Shown here piece after piece: positions 48,989-58,562 of a stretch of DNA of 64,000 nt. The DNA comes from Desulfamplus magnetovallimortis (GTDB taxonomy: Bacteria > Desulfobacterota > Desulfobacteria > Desulfobacterales > Desulfobacteraceae), in assembly GCF_900170035.1 (NCBI RefSeq), contig NZ_LT828543.1, positions 255,438 through 319,437 of the forward strand, read 5' to 3'. Both the position numbers and the translations under genes were made by a program. How positions within the stretch are numbered: position 1 is the stretch's first letter; each line of letters opens with the position of its first letter. A model generated the notes under the pieces. It was not told the DNA's origin. It worked only from the letters and a program-made list of their open reading frames with translations, and ran no database searches.

Positions 48989-50716
48989 TTAGAAATTCAG
49001 TGTCTCCTGAAGATCTTCAATGGAAAAATCCCATTCAGAATTATGTGGCGGAAAGGGGCCGTTGAACATTTCCGGAAGCTGATCATCCAGTTTTGTAAAG
49101 CCTGCCCTTCTATTAAATTCTTTTTCATCATTTAAAATAGATTGCCCAAGAGCCACCACATCATCTGGAGTCAACTTCAGTCCATACCTTGCATTGAGCA
49201 TATCCACAATTGTCTGTACGCCATCCTCGTTATCAAGCACGGCAAAAGCAACAAAGAGACAAAGGCCTGCAGCATCAATGGATGCAGTTGCTATCTGAAG
49301 GTTTCTGGAAAGCTCTACATTTCCTTCCTTTTTCAAAGGATCAATATCACCTCCGACCTTGAGAATATTTGCAGTTACCCCATATCCTGCGGTATGATCT
49401 GCGCCCATGGGTGACGTGGCATATGTCACGCCAACACCCTTGACAGCCCTTGGGTCATATGCAGGAAGTCCCTGTCTTTTTACAACAGGCACACGATCCA
49501 CACCCAGTGCATCGCCAACAAACACGGCACCATTGCCCAGAATCTTGCCATTTCCGCTTCCTTTTCCAACCTCTTTAAGAAGAGCAATTGAACCAGGGCC
49601 GTCTCCCCATTCAACAAGGCCGCCTTCCATTGCAACTCCAAGTGCTACTCCTGTCTCTATGGTATCCAAACCAAAATCATCGCACAATCTGTCCAGCATG
49701 GCAATGTCGTCAATATCTTTTATTGTGGTGTGGGCACCAAAAGCCCAGAGTGTTTCATATTCAAAGCCTGAAGTCAGTTGCTTTCCATTTTTGTCATTAT
49801 AGACCTGGGAACATTTAATTATACATCCTGGATGACATCCCTCGGATACAATCCCGCCTCTGGCTTCAATATTTTCCACCATCTTTTCTCCGCTTATATC
49901 CTGGGCATGATCAAATCGGCCTGATCGGAAATTTTTGGTAGGAAGTGCTCCTGCCTCGTTGATGACATTGACAAGAACCGCTGTGCCAAGCCCCGGCAAT
50001 CCCTGACCTGTTACAGGATGGGCATTGAGCATCTCCACCCATCTCTTGTTTGCAACCTTAAAAGCTTCTGGATCTGCAAGGGAAAGGCGTTCACATCCCT
50101 TGTCATCCACCACAATTGCCTTGATTTTTTTGGAGCCCATGACAGCGCCTAAACCGCCTCTTCCCACAGCTCTTCCAGGAGTTCCCTTGAGGTCAGCCTG
50201 CTGGATACTTGCAGCTTTAAGGCGCTGTTCACCTGCCTGTCCAATGCTCATGACACCTGTGTTCTTACCATATTTTGCCCAAAGTTTTTCAATGGTTTCA
50301 TAGTTGCCAAGTCCCACATATTCATCAGCCGGCAAAATTTCAACCTCATCTTTATTGATAACAATCATGCTGAAATCGTCGTCATCCGGCTTACCCTCCA
50401 GCACCACTGCGCTTATTTGAAGCCTTGCAAGTTTCTGGGAAACAAATCCACCGGAATTGCTCTCTTTGATACCACCTGTGAGCGGGGATTTTGCACCAAC
50501 AGAGAGTCTTCCTGAATTAGCTGCCGGTGAACCGCTCAAAAGCCCCGGCGCAATCACAAGTTTATTGGCTGGCCCAAGTGGATGACATGTAGCTGGTACC
50601 TCGTTGAGAACCATCCTTGATGTCAAAGCTCTTCCCCCAAGTCCGGCAAGGCTTTCCGGTGTCTCTTCAAAGGTAAATGTTTTTGTTTCAGTGTTAATTC
50701 TCAATATTTTTGCCAT
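48989..50716 (-). CDS. Aldehyde:ferredoxin oxidoreductase (tungsten-type)
   Basis: 575 residues from ATG 50716 (GGGAGAAA upstream). N-terminal tungstopterin domain: LAGLGGRALTSRMVLNEV, LVIAPGLLSGSPAANSGR, SVGAKSPLTGGIKESNSGG. The [4Fe-4S] ligands are near residue 300 in EGCHPGCIIKC (Cx3Cx3C) plus Cys in DAAGLCLFVAF. The enzyme oxidises aldehydes to acids, reducing ferredoxin, in anaerobes; it needs W-bis-pterin. Slightly short for the family (about 600), with no obvious break. It stands alone between about 100-bp inverted repeats, with its own terminator. Substrate range is not deducible. Confidence 0.92.
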   Translation of the reverse strand: MAKILRINTETKTFTFEETPESLAGLGGRALTSRMVLNEVPATCHPLGPANKLVIAPGLLSGSPAANSGRLSVGAKSPLTGGIKESNSGGFVSQKLARLQISAVVLEGKPDDDDFSMIVINKDEVEILPADEYVGLGNYETIEKLWAKYGKNTGVMSIGQAGEQRLKAASIQQADLKGTPGRAVGRGGLGAVMGSKKIKAIVVDDKGCERLSLADPEAFKVANKRWVEMLNAHPVTGQGLPGLGTAVLVNVINEAGALPTKNFRSGRFDHAQDISGEKMVENIEARGGIVSEGCHPGCIIKCSQVYNDKNGKQLTSGFEYETLWAFGAHTTIKDIDDIAMLDRLCDDFGLDTIETGVALGVAMEGGLVEWGDGPGSIALLKEVGKGSGNGKILGNGAVFVGDALGVDRVPVVKRQGLPAYDPRAVKGVGVTYATSPMGADHTAGYGVTANILKVGGDIDPLKKEGNVELSRNLQIATASIDAAGLCLFVAFAVLDNEDGVQTIVDMLNARYGLKLTPDDVVALGQSILNDEKEFNRRAGFTKLDDQLPEMFNGPFPPHNSEWDFSIEDLQETLNF

Positions 50717-50823
50717 TACATTTCTCCCTGATTTAAAAAATCATTTTTATCTTAAATACTTTCCTGCCGAAGTTGTTCCCTTGCGGACATGTATCACCTC
50801 CCTTGCCCAACACTGATATTAAA

Positions 50824-50945
50824 AACAGGCTGTTACGGAGACTTTTATATAACGTACATGGCTGATGACCGCCACAATCGAAGAGTTGAAAGTCTTTATT
50901 AAAACAGCTATTTACTGAGACTTTCATATAAACGTACATGGCAGA
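50824..50945. repeat. Right arm of inverted repeats flanking the AOR gene
   Basis: Inverse of 48740-48838 with small gaps, plus an additional copy of the GTAACAGCCTGTT segment at its AOR-proximal end. The unit itself is periodic (CATGTACGTTATA and AAAGTCTC motifs recur). Confidence 0.85.
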
Positions 50946-50972
50946 TCCATCTGCCTCAACGAACGTTGAAAC

Positions 50973-51030
50973 GTAGAGGCGGATTCCATATCTCCGTCCC
51001 AAATGGGGCATAAATGGATTCTGCCCCTAC
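50973..51030. other. Large imperfect hairpin in the AOR-glgC gap
   Basis: GTAGAGGCGGATTCCAT (from 50973) is nearly inverse to ATGGATTCTGCCCCTAC (ending 51030). It may be a REP-like element; a GTAGGGGC fragment occurs also near 13717. The remaining sequence of 50717-51194 shows no gene. Confidence 0.55.
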
Positions 51031-51194
51031 AGTTTCATAGAAAGTCATTAAAAAAACAATGCAGGGATACATTTAATAAACATAGAGGAAAAAATACAAC
51101 CAGAAACGACAAGAACATACATTTGAGGCATTATAAAAAAGAAAAAAAATTCTGTAAAGGGTGGGAGTGATTTTTCCCAGCACATTTACATTTC

Positions 51195-51224
51195 TTGACA
51201 TCTGCCTTCCAAAGGCTTTAAAAT
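51195..51224 (+). promoter_or_regulatory. Sigma-70-type promoter of glgC-glgA
   Basis: TTGACA (51195-51200), an 18-bp spacer and TAAAAT (51219-51224), about 50 bp before the glgC start. Confidence 0.6.
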
Positions 51225-51274
51225 GTTTTAATAAAAGCCATATGAATAAATTCTTTCGCAAAAGGGGGTAAATT

Positions 51275-52507
51275 GTGTCAGGTATTCTTTCCATGATTCT
51301 CGCAGGAGGTGAAGGCACCCGTCTCTTTCCATTCACAAGTCTCAGGGCAAAACCGGCTGTTCCCTTTGGTGGAGGCTACAGGATAATTGATTTTGTCCTT
51401 AATAACTTTGTCAATTCAGATCTGCTCCAGATTTTTGTTCTGACACAGTTCAAATCCCATTCTCTTATGAAACATTTAAGTCAGGCATGGCGTATCACAG
51501 GCCTGACAGGTCGCTTCATTGACCCTATACCTGCCCAGATGCGCACAGGAAAACACTGGTACAAAGGAACAGCAGATGCCATCTACCAGAACATCAATCT
51601 TATTGACAGCCATGATCCGGAAATTGTCTGTGTGTTTGGTGGAGATCACATATATAAAATGGATGTCAGACAGATGATTGACTACCACAGAAGCAAGAGT
51701 GCCGAACTTACAGTTGCTGCCATTCCTGTTCCGGTTGAAGAGGCTTACAAGTTCGGTATTATTGAGGTGGATGAGAGCGGCAAAATGGTTGGCTTTGAGG
51801 AAAAACCTGAAAAAAACCCCAAAACAATACCCAATCGCCCCACCCATGTCCTTGCATCCATGGGCAACTATGTCTTTGATGCAGATTCCCTTGTTAACTA
51901 TCTCCAGATAGATGCTGAAGACGAAAACTCCATGCACGATTTTGGCCATAACATCATCCCCATGCTTGTACCGGGAGGGAAGGTTTATGTTTATGATTTC
52001 TCCACCAACGAAATCAGGGGAGAACCTGAAAACTCAAAGGGCTACTGGCGGGATGTGGGAACACTTGACGCATATTACGAAGCCAATATGGATCTTATAT
52101 CAGTGACTCCTCCCTTTGATCTTTATAACCGCTACTGGCCACTCAGAAGCTATCATCCACCTGTGCCCCCTGCCAAATTTGTACATGACTATAAAAACAG
52201 AACAGGCCATGCAATAAATTCAGCTATTTCAGCCGGATGCATACTAAGCGGAGCAGAGGTTAATCAGAGCATTCTTGGACATAGGGTTCATATACACAGC
52301 CACTCATATATTGAAAAATCGGTATTTATGGGAAACACAGATGTCGGTAAAGGATGCCGCATCAAAAAAGCCATATTTGACCAGGAGGTTGTGGTGGCCG
52401 ACGGTACTGTCATAGGAGAAAATCTGGATGAAGACAAAAAACGTTTTCACGTATCTGATGGAGGAGTTGTGGTAATCCCCAAAGGAGCAAGGGTGGGATT
52501 TAACTGA
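51275..52507 (+). CDS. glgC: Glucose-1-phosphate adenylyltransferase
   Basis: 410 residues from GTG 51275 with AAGGGGG seven bases upstream. The nucleotidyltransferase signature is clear: ILAGGEGTRLFPFTSLRAKP, AVPFGGGYRIIDFVLNNFVN, GTADAIYQNINLI, FGGDHIYKMD and GFEEKPEKNPKT. A left-handed beta-helix C-terminus follows (about 300-400; SAISAGCILSGAEVNQSILG). It makes ADP-glucose from glucose-1-phosphate and ATP, the committed step of glycogen synthesis. Overlaps glgA by one base, so the two are coupled. It lies immediately beside the GAK-like cluster but on the opposite strand. Confidence 0.95.
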   Translation: MSGILSMILAGGEGTRLFPFTSLRAKPAVPFGGGYRIIDFVLNNFVNSDLLQIFVLTQFKSHSLMKHLSQAWRITGLTGRFIDPIPAQMRTGKHWYKGTADAIYQNINLIDSHDPEIVCVFGGDHIYKMDVRQMIDYHRSKSAELTVAAIPVPVEEAYKFGIIEVDESGKMVGFEEKPEKNPKTIPNRPTHVLASMGNYVFDADSLVNYLQIDAEDENSMHDFGHNIIPMLVPGGKVYVYDFSTNEIRGEPENSKGYWRDVGTLDAYYEANMDLISVTPPFDLYNRYWPLRSYHPPVPPAKFVHDYKNRTGHAINSAISAGCILSGAEVNQSILGHRVHIHSHSYIEKSVFMGNTDVGKGCRIKKAIFDQEVVVADGTVIGENLDEDKKRFHVSDGGVVVIPKGARVGFN

Positions 52508-53967
52508 TGAAAATATTAATGATAACCTCGGAGATGGATGGAATCATAAAAACAGGGGGACTTGCAGATTTTGCAGCCGCCCTGCCGAAAGCACTTATTA
52601 ATCTGGGGCATGAAGTGAGAATCATAATGCCAAAGTACAAAAACGGAATATTTCCCGTGCCTTCCATTTCCGATTCCCTCTACTTTAACCTGAATCATAA
52701 AGATAGCTATGGTTCTCTTGTTCACCATATTCAATCAGATAATATTCCTGTAATGCTTGTGGAGCATCATGATTTTTTCAGTCGTGACGGGATTTATGAT
52801 GATGGAACTTACGCATATCCTGACAACCCGCTTCGCTATGCCTTTTTATGCAAAGCAGCACTTGAGTATTGCCTTCATGAGAAGTGGATACCTGATATCA
52901 TCCACGGAAACGACTGGCATACAGCCCTTGCTCCCTATTATCTCAAGGAACATTATCACCACCGTCCTGAATTAAAAAATACCAAAACAGTTCTTACCAT
53001 TCACAATGGTGAACATCAGGGAAAAGCCGGAAAAGAGTGGCTTGAGCCACTCGGAATTCCTCCCTGGCATTTCACAAGTGATATAATTGAAGAGTACGGA
53101 ATCCTGAACCTGCTAAAATGCGGTATCATGTACGCAGATGCAATTAATGCTGTAAGCCACGGTTATTACGGCGAACTTCTTCAACCTGACACCTCTCATG
53201 ATAACCTGTGGCAATATTTGCACAAAAGGCAAAGCAGTTTCAGCGGAATTTTGAACGGATGCGACTATACAATGTGGAATCCTGCAAGTGACAAATATAT
53301 CCCATACCATTTTTCTGCACAGGTGATGAGAGGAAAAGAATTTTGTAAAAAAGCCCTTCAACGCAGAATGGGATTGCCAGAAAATAAAAATCTGCCTGTT
53401 TTCGGTCTTGTGGCAAGACTCTCCAAACAAAAAGGTTTTGACTACCTCATACCTGCTCTTGAAAGGCTTCTATACGAAAGGCCACCTCTACAACTTGCAA
53501 TGCTTGGTTCCGGAGAGGCGCATTACGCTTCAAGGCTGCATTATCTTCAACAGCATCATCCCGGAACAATGAGCTTTGTCAATGGTTATGACAATGAGCT
53601 GTCTCACCTTATTGAAGCCGGAGCTGACTTTTTCATTATGCCCTCCCTTTTTGAACCATGTGGTTTAAATCAACTTTACAGCATGGCATATGGAACTCTT
53701 CCTGTTATACGGGAGACAGGTGGATTAAAAGATACTGTTAATATTCTTGAAAAAGGGCATGGGAATATTGACAAAGCCACTGGGATTGGTTTTAAAAATC
53801 CTGACAATGAAAGCTGCTATGAATGCCTGAAACAAGCTGTTTCTCTCTACCTACATAACAAGGATCTCTACCGTCAAATCCAGCAGCAGGCAATGATGCA
53901 GAAATTCACATGGGAAGATAGTGCCAAAGGGTATGAAAGTCTTTATTATCAAACTGTTAACTCTTAA
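52507..53967 (+). CDS. glgA: Glycogen synthase (GT5, ADP-glucose dependent)
   Basis: 486 residues. N-terminal starch-synthase domain with KTGGLADFAAALPKALINLG, where Lys is the ADP-glucose-binding residue of the KxGGL motif, and IIHGNDWHTALAPYYL. The C-terminal GT-B domain has GLVARLSKQKGFDYLIPALE and the donor-site region MPSLFEPCGLNQLYSMAYGT. It extends alpha-1,4-glucan using ADP-glucose from GlgC. No branching enzyme or phosphorylase lies in the window. It converges with the radical SAM gene at 54006 with only a 38-bp gap and no clear terminator. Confidence 0.95.
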   Translation: MKILMITSEMDGIIKTGGLADFAAALPKALINLGHEVRIIMPKYKNGIFPVPSISDSLYFNLNHKDSYGSLVHHIQSDNIPVMLVEHHDFFSRDGIYDDGTYAYPDNPLRYAFLCKAALEYCLHEKWIPDIIHGNDWHTALAPYYLKEHYHHRPELKNTKTVLTIHNGEHQGKAGKEWLEPLGIPPWHFTSDIIEEYGILNLLKCGIMYADAINAVSHGYYGELLQPDTSHDNLWQYLHKRQSSFSGILNGCDYTMWNPASDKYIPYHFSAQVMRGKEFCKKALQRRMGLPENKNLPVFGLVARLSKQKGFDYLIPALERLLYERPPLQLAMLGSGEAHYASRLHYLQQHHPGTMSFVNGYDNELSHLIEAGADFFIMPSLFEPCGLNQLYSMAYGTLPVIRETGGLKDTVNILEKGHGNIDKATGIGFKNPDNESCYECLKQAVSLYLHNKDLYRQIQQQAMMQKFTWEDSAKGYESLYYQTVNS

Positions 53968-54005
53968 ATCCAGAAAATTATAATGCCCGCATACCTTTTT
54001 TACCG

Positions 54006-55265
54006 TTAAAAAAAATCACATTTTTGATAATATCTCAAATCAGAAAAGAGATACTTTATCATTTCTGGATCTTCATGAAAGCGTTTCAACAGACTTAAAG
54101 GGTGGTTCAACATTTCCATAAATGGCCCAAAAAGTTCCGAAGGATCACGAAAACATTCCCAGTCACATCGCCTGCAAAATGTTTTTTTATTAATAACACT
54201 CTTCATATTCAATGTCTGATATTTCCCCATATTCTCACTGCCCCGATAACCACAGGGATAAGTGTTTCCATCTCTGGAATCAACAAAAAAGAAGCTGTGA
54301 CCACCAAGACACGGATAAGATGAATAACAGTTTCCCTGCCTTGTATATTGCTTTATCAGGGCATGAAGAGAGCTTAATGGAGAAAAAATTCTGATCTGCT
54401 TTCGATATCCCGGGATTGTCTCCATCAGTGCCTGAAACAGTATAACTTTTTCCTCTCTGCTGAATGAGACAAGAGTATCTCTGGAAGTTGCGGAATAGAC
54501 AGCTTCTCTATTATCTTCCATACTCATTGGATAACAAGCGTTTACAATGGTAAACCCCAGATCAACAACAAACCTGTAAAATTGGGAAAATGCCTCACAG
54601 GCAGCATGATGGAAAGCATCTCTATTTTGGGACAAAAGCATAAGAGGGCTTTCCCCTCTTCCCATGTATCGGTTGATGCCCAGATTTGCAGAAGGGTAGA
54701 TCCCCGCTGACTCAAATATGGGCAAAGCCTGTTCTATGCCCTTGATAACACCTGGCAATCCCCTCATTCTTTCATGGCGGTTTGGGGATGCCGAATCGAT
54801 GCTTATCCAGAAGTTCCTAAGACCGCTTTTGGCCAATTTTTCTGCAAGTGGATAGACCCGCTTTTTGAAATTATCTTCATCGCCGGTGAAACGAAGAAGA
54901 AATCCGTTTGTACCGGTTCGAATAAAAGGAATGCCGGCTCTGTGGGCGTGACGAATCATCTCAAAAAGCTCCTCAGCCATAAGAAAGGGCTCTCCACCGG
55001 TAAAAGAGATTGCTTTCACCCGATTTTCTGCGGCACGGTCAATAATGGCCTTTACATAATCCAGAGACATTCTGGTGCGTGGAAAACGATTTGTTACTCG
55101 CATCCCACACTGCCCGCATGTGGCGTTGCAGGCATCCGTTATCTGAAGCACCAGTTGACCTGGATAAATGGTCGGAAATATGGCTGAAATAGCGTCATGC
55201 GCAAACTTTTGCATTGGGAACATATCCTTGAGTGTCATTTTTCTGAGAGTCTGTTTTTTTGACAT
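54006..55265 (-). CDS. Radical SAM protein with Cys-rich C-terminal (SPASM-like) region
   Basis: 419 residues from ATG 55265, overlapping the upstream gene by 71 bp; ATGs at 55238, 55223 or 55214 would shorten the overlap. The cluster motif is CNATCGQC (Cx3Cx2C, residues 46-53) in QITDACNATCGQCGMRV. AISFTGGEPFLMAEELFEMI gives the GGEP motif. The C-terminal part has further cysteines (SYPCLGGHSFFFV, NTYPCGYRG, TFCRRCDWECFRDP), typical of an auxiliary-cluster domain. It may modify a peptide or sugar product of the adjacent cluster. Its membership in that cluster is inferred from the overlap; the substrate is unknown. Confidence 0.82.
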   Translation of the reverse strand: MSKKQTLRKMTLKDMFPMQKFAHDAISAIFPTIYPGQLVLQITDACNATCGQCGMRVTNRFPRTRMSLDYVKAIIDRAAENRVKAISFTGGEPFLMAEELFEMIRHAHRAGIPFIRTGTNGFLLRFTGDEDNFKKRVYPLAEKLAKSGLRNFWISIDSASPNRHERMRGLPGVIKGIEQALPIFESAGIYPSANLGINRYMGRGESPLMLLSQNRDAFHHAACEAFSQFYRFVVDLGFTIVNACYPMSMEDNREAVYSATSRDTLVSFSREEKVILFQALMETIPGYRKQIRIFSPLSSLHALIKQYTRQGNCYSSYPCLGGHSFFFVDSRDGNTYPCGYRGSENMGKYQTLNMKSVINKKTFCRRCDWECFRDPSELFGPFMEMLNHPLSLLKRFHEDPEMIKYLFSDLRYYQKCDFF

Positions 55266-58209
55266 CCCTTTGTTCTGACGGGCTTTTTAAAGAGCCAAAG
55301 CGAGTAAAGGATGCTCCTTTTCCATTCGAAGCAGATGCAGATAAGGATAGATGTCCGGCGGATATTGATGTTGCAGAATAAACTGAAGAAGGTATTGATA
55401 CTGCATGCCCAACATGCCGGCGGCGCATATGCGTTTCCTGAGCAGGGGATAGAATATCCAGGTTTTTGAGAAACCTGATCAGGAAAGTATCATTTACATT
55501 CTGGACAGATACTGAATTTTTGCTGTCATTCAGGATATCATCCAAAGCAGCATCCCAGGAAAAATAATCCTTTACGTATTCTCTGGCCTTATCTGAAATT
55601 GCCTGTGCCTTTTCAGGCATCTTTTCCTTTAATCTGATGAGAGTGTCAATACGATGAACCCATTGTTCCATCTGGTTCCAGGGCAGCACAAAACCTGTTA
55701 CACCATCCTGCATGATCTCCTGGGGGCCACCAACATCAGTCACAAGCACCGGAAGACCGCATGCTTGGGCTTCCACAATCACCATGCCAAAAGTATCTGT
55801 GGTACTTGGAAAAACAAACAGATCAGAGCAGGTATAATATTTCATGAGTTCTTCAGTTGATAAACGCCCTGTAAAGAAGATGCGGTTTTGCACATGGACT
55901 TTGTTTTTCCGATGTTCAGAGAAGAGATTACTTTGATTGGCATTGTTTTGACCGGAATTGTTTTGGCCGGAATTGTTTTGTCCGGAATTATTTTGACTGA
56001 AATTATTTTGACTGAAATTATTTTGATTGGAATTATTTTGATTGGAATTATTTTGATTGGAATTATTTTGACCGAAATTATTTTGACTGGAATTATTGTT
56101 ATTGGCATTGCTTTTAACAGAATTATTTTGACTAAAAAAATCGTTTAAAGCAGATTTTTGGGATGAATTCTCTTCCTCCACCATGAGGTATGATTTCAAC
56201 TCCTCAAGATCTGGCCCGTCACCGCAAATGACCAGATTGACATCTGAATGAAGCTTTTTCACATCCTTATAAATATCTGCAAGAAAATGGATTCGTTTGT
56301 CCTTGCTGACCCGCCCTGCCCACATAAGAGTATAACCGGAAGGAATTGATTTGCTTTTGAGAAATCGCATCTTCTCCTCCTGAGAATAATCAGGTGTATC
56401 AATCTCAAAACCTCTCTTGAGAACCTTCATTTTTTCCCGTTTATACCCTTCTGTTTCAAGAATTTTAATATACTCTGCCGTGGGGACCCGAATAGTATCA
56501 GCACAACCATAAAACCAGCTAATATATCTATGAACAAAAGATGAAATCCCCTCATCATTAAAAATATATTCTGCCTGGTAAGCGAAATCGGTGTGGTATA
56601 TCGCACTGCATGGAATTCCCAGAAGCTGTGACATTAAAAGCCCTATAAGCCCCACAGGACCAGGAGTAGATATAATTATCTTTTCAGGTCTGTATTTATA
56701 AATATTTTCAACAGCATTGAGAATAGAGGGGATTCTCAATGTATATGAGTTATAAAATTCCGGTGTATGCGAAAAAATGTCCGGCAGATTAATTGTGTTG
56801 GAACTCAAAATATGGGAACGACTCTCCGGCAGGCATACCACAAACCTTATCTGTGAACCACGCTCCTCAAAACTTTTCATGTAGTTTTTCAAATTGATGG
56901 AAACTCCGTTGAGATCATCAATGGTATCTGTAAACCAGAGTGTCCTCTTCTGTTCCTCTCCCTTACAAGGAATATAGCGCTCCTTGAGTTCCGCAATAAG
57001 ATCCCGATCCATATAAAGATGTTTCAATGATGAAAAAAAAGGAATGGAGATAAACATGAGAGGCAGTGAAGAGGATATATTTTTGAAGAGCTTTCCGGCA
57101 TCTCCTTTGGAAAAATCTTTGATCAACGATTCACACAACATTACAATATAACCATCCAGCAAGGTGGCCATGTTCTGGTAAATGCGCTCCATGCGGGCTT
57201 CCACATCCATATCTTCATTCTGTGCCCATGCCTGTACATCATCGAAAAAACGTAGAAGGAGTTTGTCTTTAACATCCTTGCCACGTTTTATTTTCCAGCG
57301 TGTCACCCAGTTTTTCAAACCGTTTTCTCTGTTTCCATTGAAAACCAGGGCATTTATAAGCTCCCTTATGCCGGAAACATTGTGGTTATCTTTCCGGCTG
57401 GAAAAGTCACAGAATATTTTATAAATTGAAAAGGCAAAGGATTTGTAATCGTTACAACGCCCTGAACAGGATGTCCTTTTTTCGCGTATGGCGTTAATCA
57501 ATGCCTCTTTACCGAAAAAATACTCCTTCTTTTCATCTTCAGGGATGACCGATGAAGTAAATGTCTGACCAATAAAAAGTGTTGCATGATCATCTGAACC
57601 ACCAGTAATGCCTTTACGCCAGGGCTCTTCGCTCAATGGATTGATACCATGCCTTGCAATAAGTATATCAATTTTTTCCCGTGTCAGATTCTCAAGCACC
57701 TTCTGCCAAATTTCGTTATAAAGCCTGTTTCTGGAACCATTTAGACCTTCAAAAACATCAAACATGAGGATAAGTTTTTCCAGTGTATCCATGTCCAGTT
57801 TTTTATTGACACTGTAAGTGGCATGGGCAACGGAATGAGCCAGATTTTCAGAAAAAAGGTAATCTCGGAGGGTGTAGATATTTTTCCGGAGCTGTTCAAT
57901 TTCTGTGAACTGTTCCGGCGTGATATCATAAATAAGAATATGAATCTTGCATTTATTTTCAGGAAAATAGGTAGTTGCTTCAACGCTTAGAAAAGTATCT
58001 TCGGGGTATTTGGCCATAAGCTCCAACCCACCTTCGATGGTGTTGTGATCCGTTACCGTTACATAAGTCATTTCTTGCTCTTTTGCCTTTGCATAAAGAG
58101 TGTCAATATCGGTATAGGATTCTCTTGCACCTACTCGTTGCAGAAACCATTCCGAAGGCCGTTTGGAGGCCATGGAGTGAACATGAAGATCAGCACTAAT
58201 TATTGTCAT
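55195..58209 (-). CDS. PHP-domain / glycosyltransferase family 4 fusion with Asn-rich insert
   Basis: 1004 residues from ATG 58209. The PHP metal-dependent phosphoesterase domain covers about 1-230: ISADLHVHSMASKRP, VTVTDHNTIEGGLEL, LSVEATTYF, SVAHATYS and TGGSDDHATLFIG give the His/Asp/Glu ligands. A helical linker (about 240-410) leads to a GT-B glycosyltransferase (about 415-910): KIIISTPGPVGLIGLL, AGRVSKDKRIHFLADIYKDV, VICGDGPDLEEL and FPSTTDTFGMVIVEAQACGL. An Asn/Gln/Ser repeat tract (about residues 690-760) is inserted in the C-terminal GT lobe. PHP-GT fusions accompany GAK-type genes. Predicted to build and edit or dephosphorylate a glycan; inference. Confidence 0.88.
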   Translation of the reverse strand: MTIISADLHVHSMASKRPSEWFLQRVGARESYTDIDTLYAKAKEQEMTYVTVTDHNTIEGGLELMAKYPEDTFLSVEATTYFPENKCKIHILIYDITPEQFTEIEQLRKNIYTLRDYLFSENLAHSVAHATYSVNKKLDMDTLEKLILMFDVFEGLNGSRNRLYNEIWQKVLENLTREKIDILIARHGINPLSEEPWRKGITGGSDDHATLFIGQTFTSSVIPEDEKKEYFFGKEALINAIREKRTSCSGRCNDYKSFAFSIYKIFCDFSSRKDNHNVSGIRELINALVFNGNRENGLKNWVTRWKIKRGKDVKDKLLLRFFDDVQAWAQNEDMDVEARMERIYQNMATLLDGYIVMLCESLIKDFSKGDAGKLFKNISSSLPLMFISIPFFSSLKHLYMDRDLIAELKERYIPCKGEEQKRTLWFTDTIDDLNGVSINLKNYMKSFEERGSQIRFVVCLPESRSHILSSNTINLPDIFSHTPEFYNSYTLRIPSILNAVENIYKYRPEKIIISTPGPVGLIGLLMSQLLGIPCSAIYHTDFAYQAEYIFNDEGISSFVHRYISWFYGCADTIRVPTAEYIKILETEGYKREKMKVLKRGFEIDTPDYSQEEKMRFLKSKSIPSGYTLMWAGRVSKDKRIHFLADIYKDVKKLHSDVNLVICGDGPDLEELKSYLMVEEENSSQKSALNDFFSQNNSVKSNANNNNSSQNNFGQNNSNQNNSNQNNSNQNNFSQNNFSQNNSGQNNSGQNNSGQNNANQSNLFSEHRKNKVHVQNRIFFTGRLSTEELMKYYTCSDLFVFPSTTDTFGMVIVEAQACGLPVLVTDVGGPQEIMQDGVTGFVLPWNQMEQWVHRIDTLIRLKEKMPEKAQAISDKAREYVKDYFSWDAALDDILNDSKNSVSVQNVNDTFLIRFLKNLDILSPAQETHMRRRHVGHAVSIPSSVYSATSISAGHLSLSASASNGKGASFTRFGSLKSPSEQRDVKKTDSQKNDTQGYVPNAKVCA
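55925..56130 (-). repeat. 15-bp coding tandem repeats (NNSNQ/NNFSQ/NNSGQ)
   Basis: On the plus strand, near-identical 15-bp units GGAATTATTTTGATT (or variants beginning GAAATT) repeat about a dozen times. The unit encodes five residues, so gain or loss keeps the frame. The tract splits the glycosyltransferase fold between GDGPDLEEL and FFTGRLSTEEL. Confidence 0.93.
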
Positions 58210-58336
58210 TTCCTTAATCCTTAAATATTCGAGGTTAATATTATGATTCTAATAACCCCTTTTTATAAGAATATGATTAAGGGAATGTTTAAAAATGATT
58301 TAAAAATCTAAATTTAAAAAAAAATATTACCTATAG

Positions 58337-58442
58337 GGCATGTTTCATTTCCCGTTTTACACTTTTCGGGACACCATGCCCATTTATCGGGATTCTCCAT
58401 AAAAAAAGTGTAAACTACTTTTGGGATGATATGAAAGATGCC
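58337..58442. mobile_element. MITE family 1, short form, inside the GAK-like cluster
   Basis: 106 bp from GGCATGTTTCATTTCCC to ATATGAAAGATGCC, with TTTACACTTTTC and AAAAAAAGTGTAAA inside. Flanks ACCTATAG and GCCTATAG are a 7/8 target duplication (58329-58336 and 58443-58450). The 353-bp gap 58210-58562 holds nothing else I can support. Confidence 0.85.
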
Positions 58443-58562
58443 GCCTATAGAGTATAATTCTACTTTTTTAACTTTTGACAGTTGGCATTTTGATATTTTT
58501 TAAACAACTATTCAAACTTCAAGGTGTTTTCTACCAACAATCAAACCTTTAACGAATAAACA

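Noticed and set aside
55925-56148. Ile/Leu-rich plus-strand frame (GIILIGIILIG) resembling a membrane peptide
   Set aside because: It is the complement of the Asn-rich repeat in the glycosyltransferase; no ribosome site or independent support.
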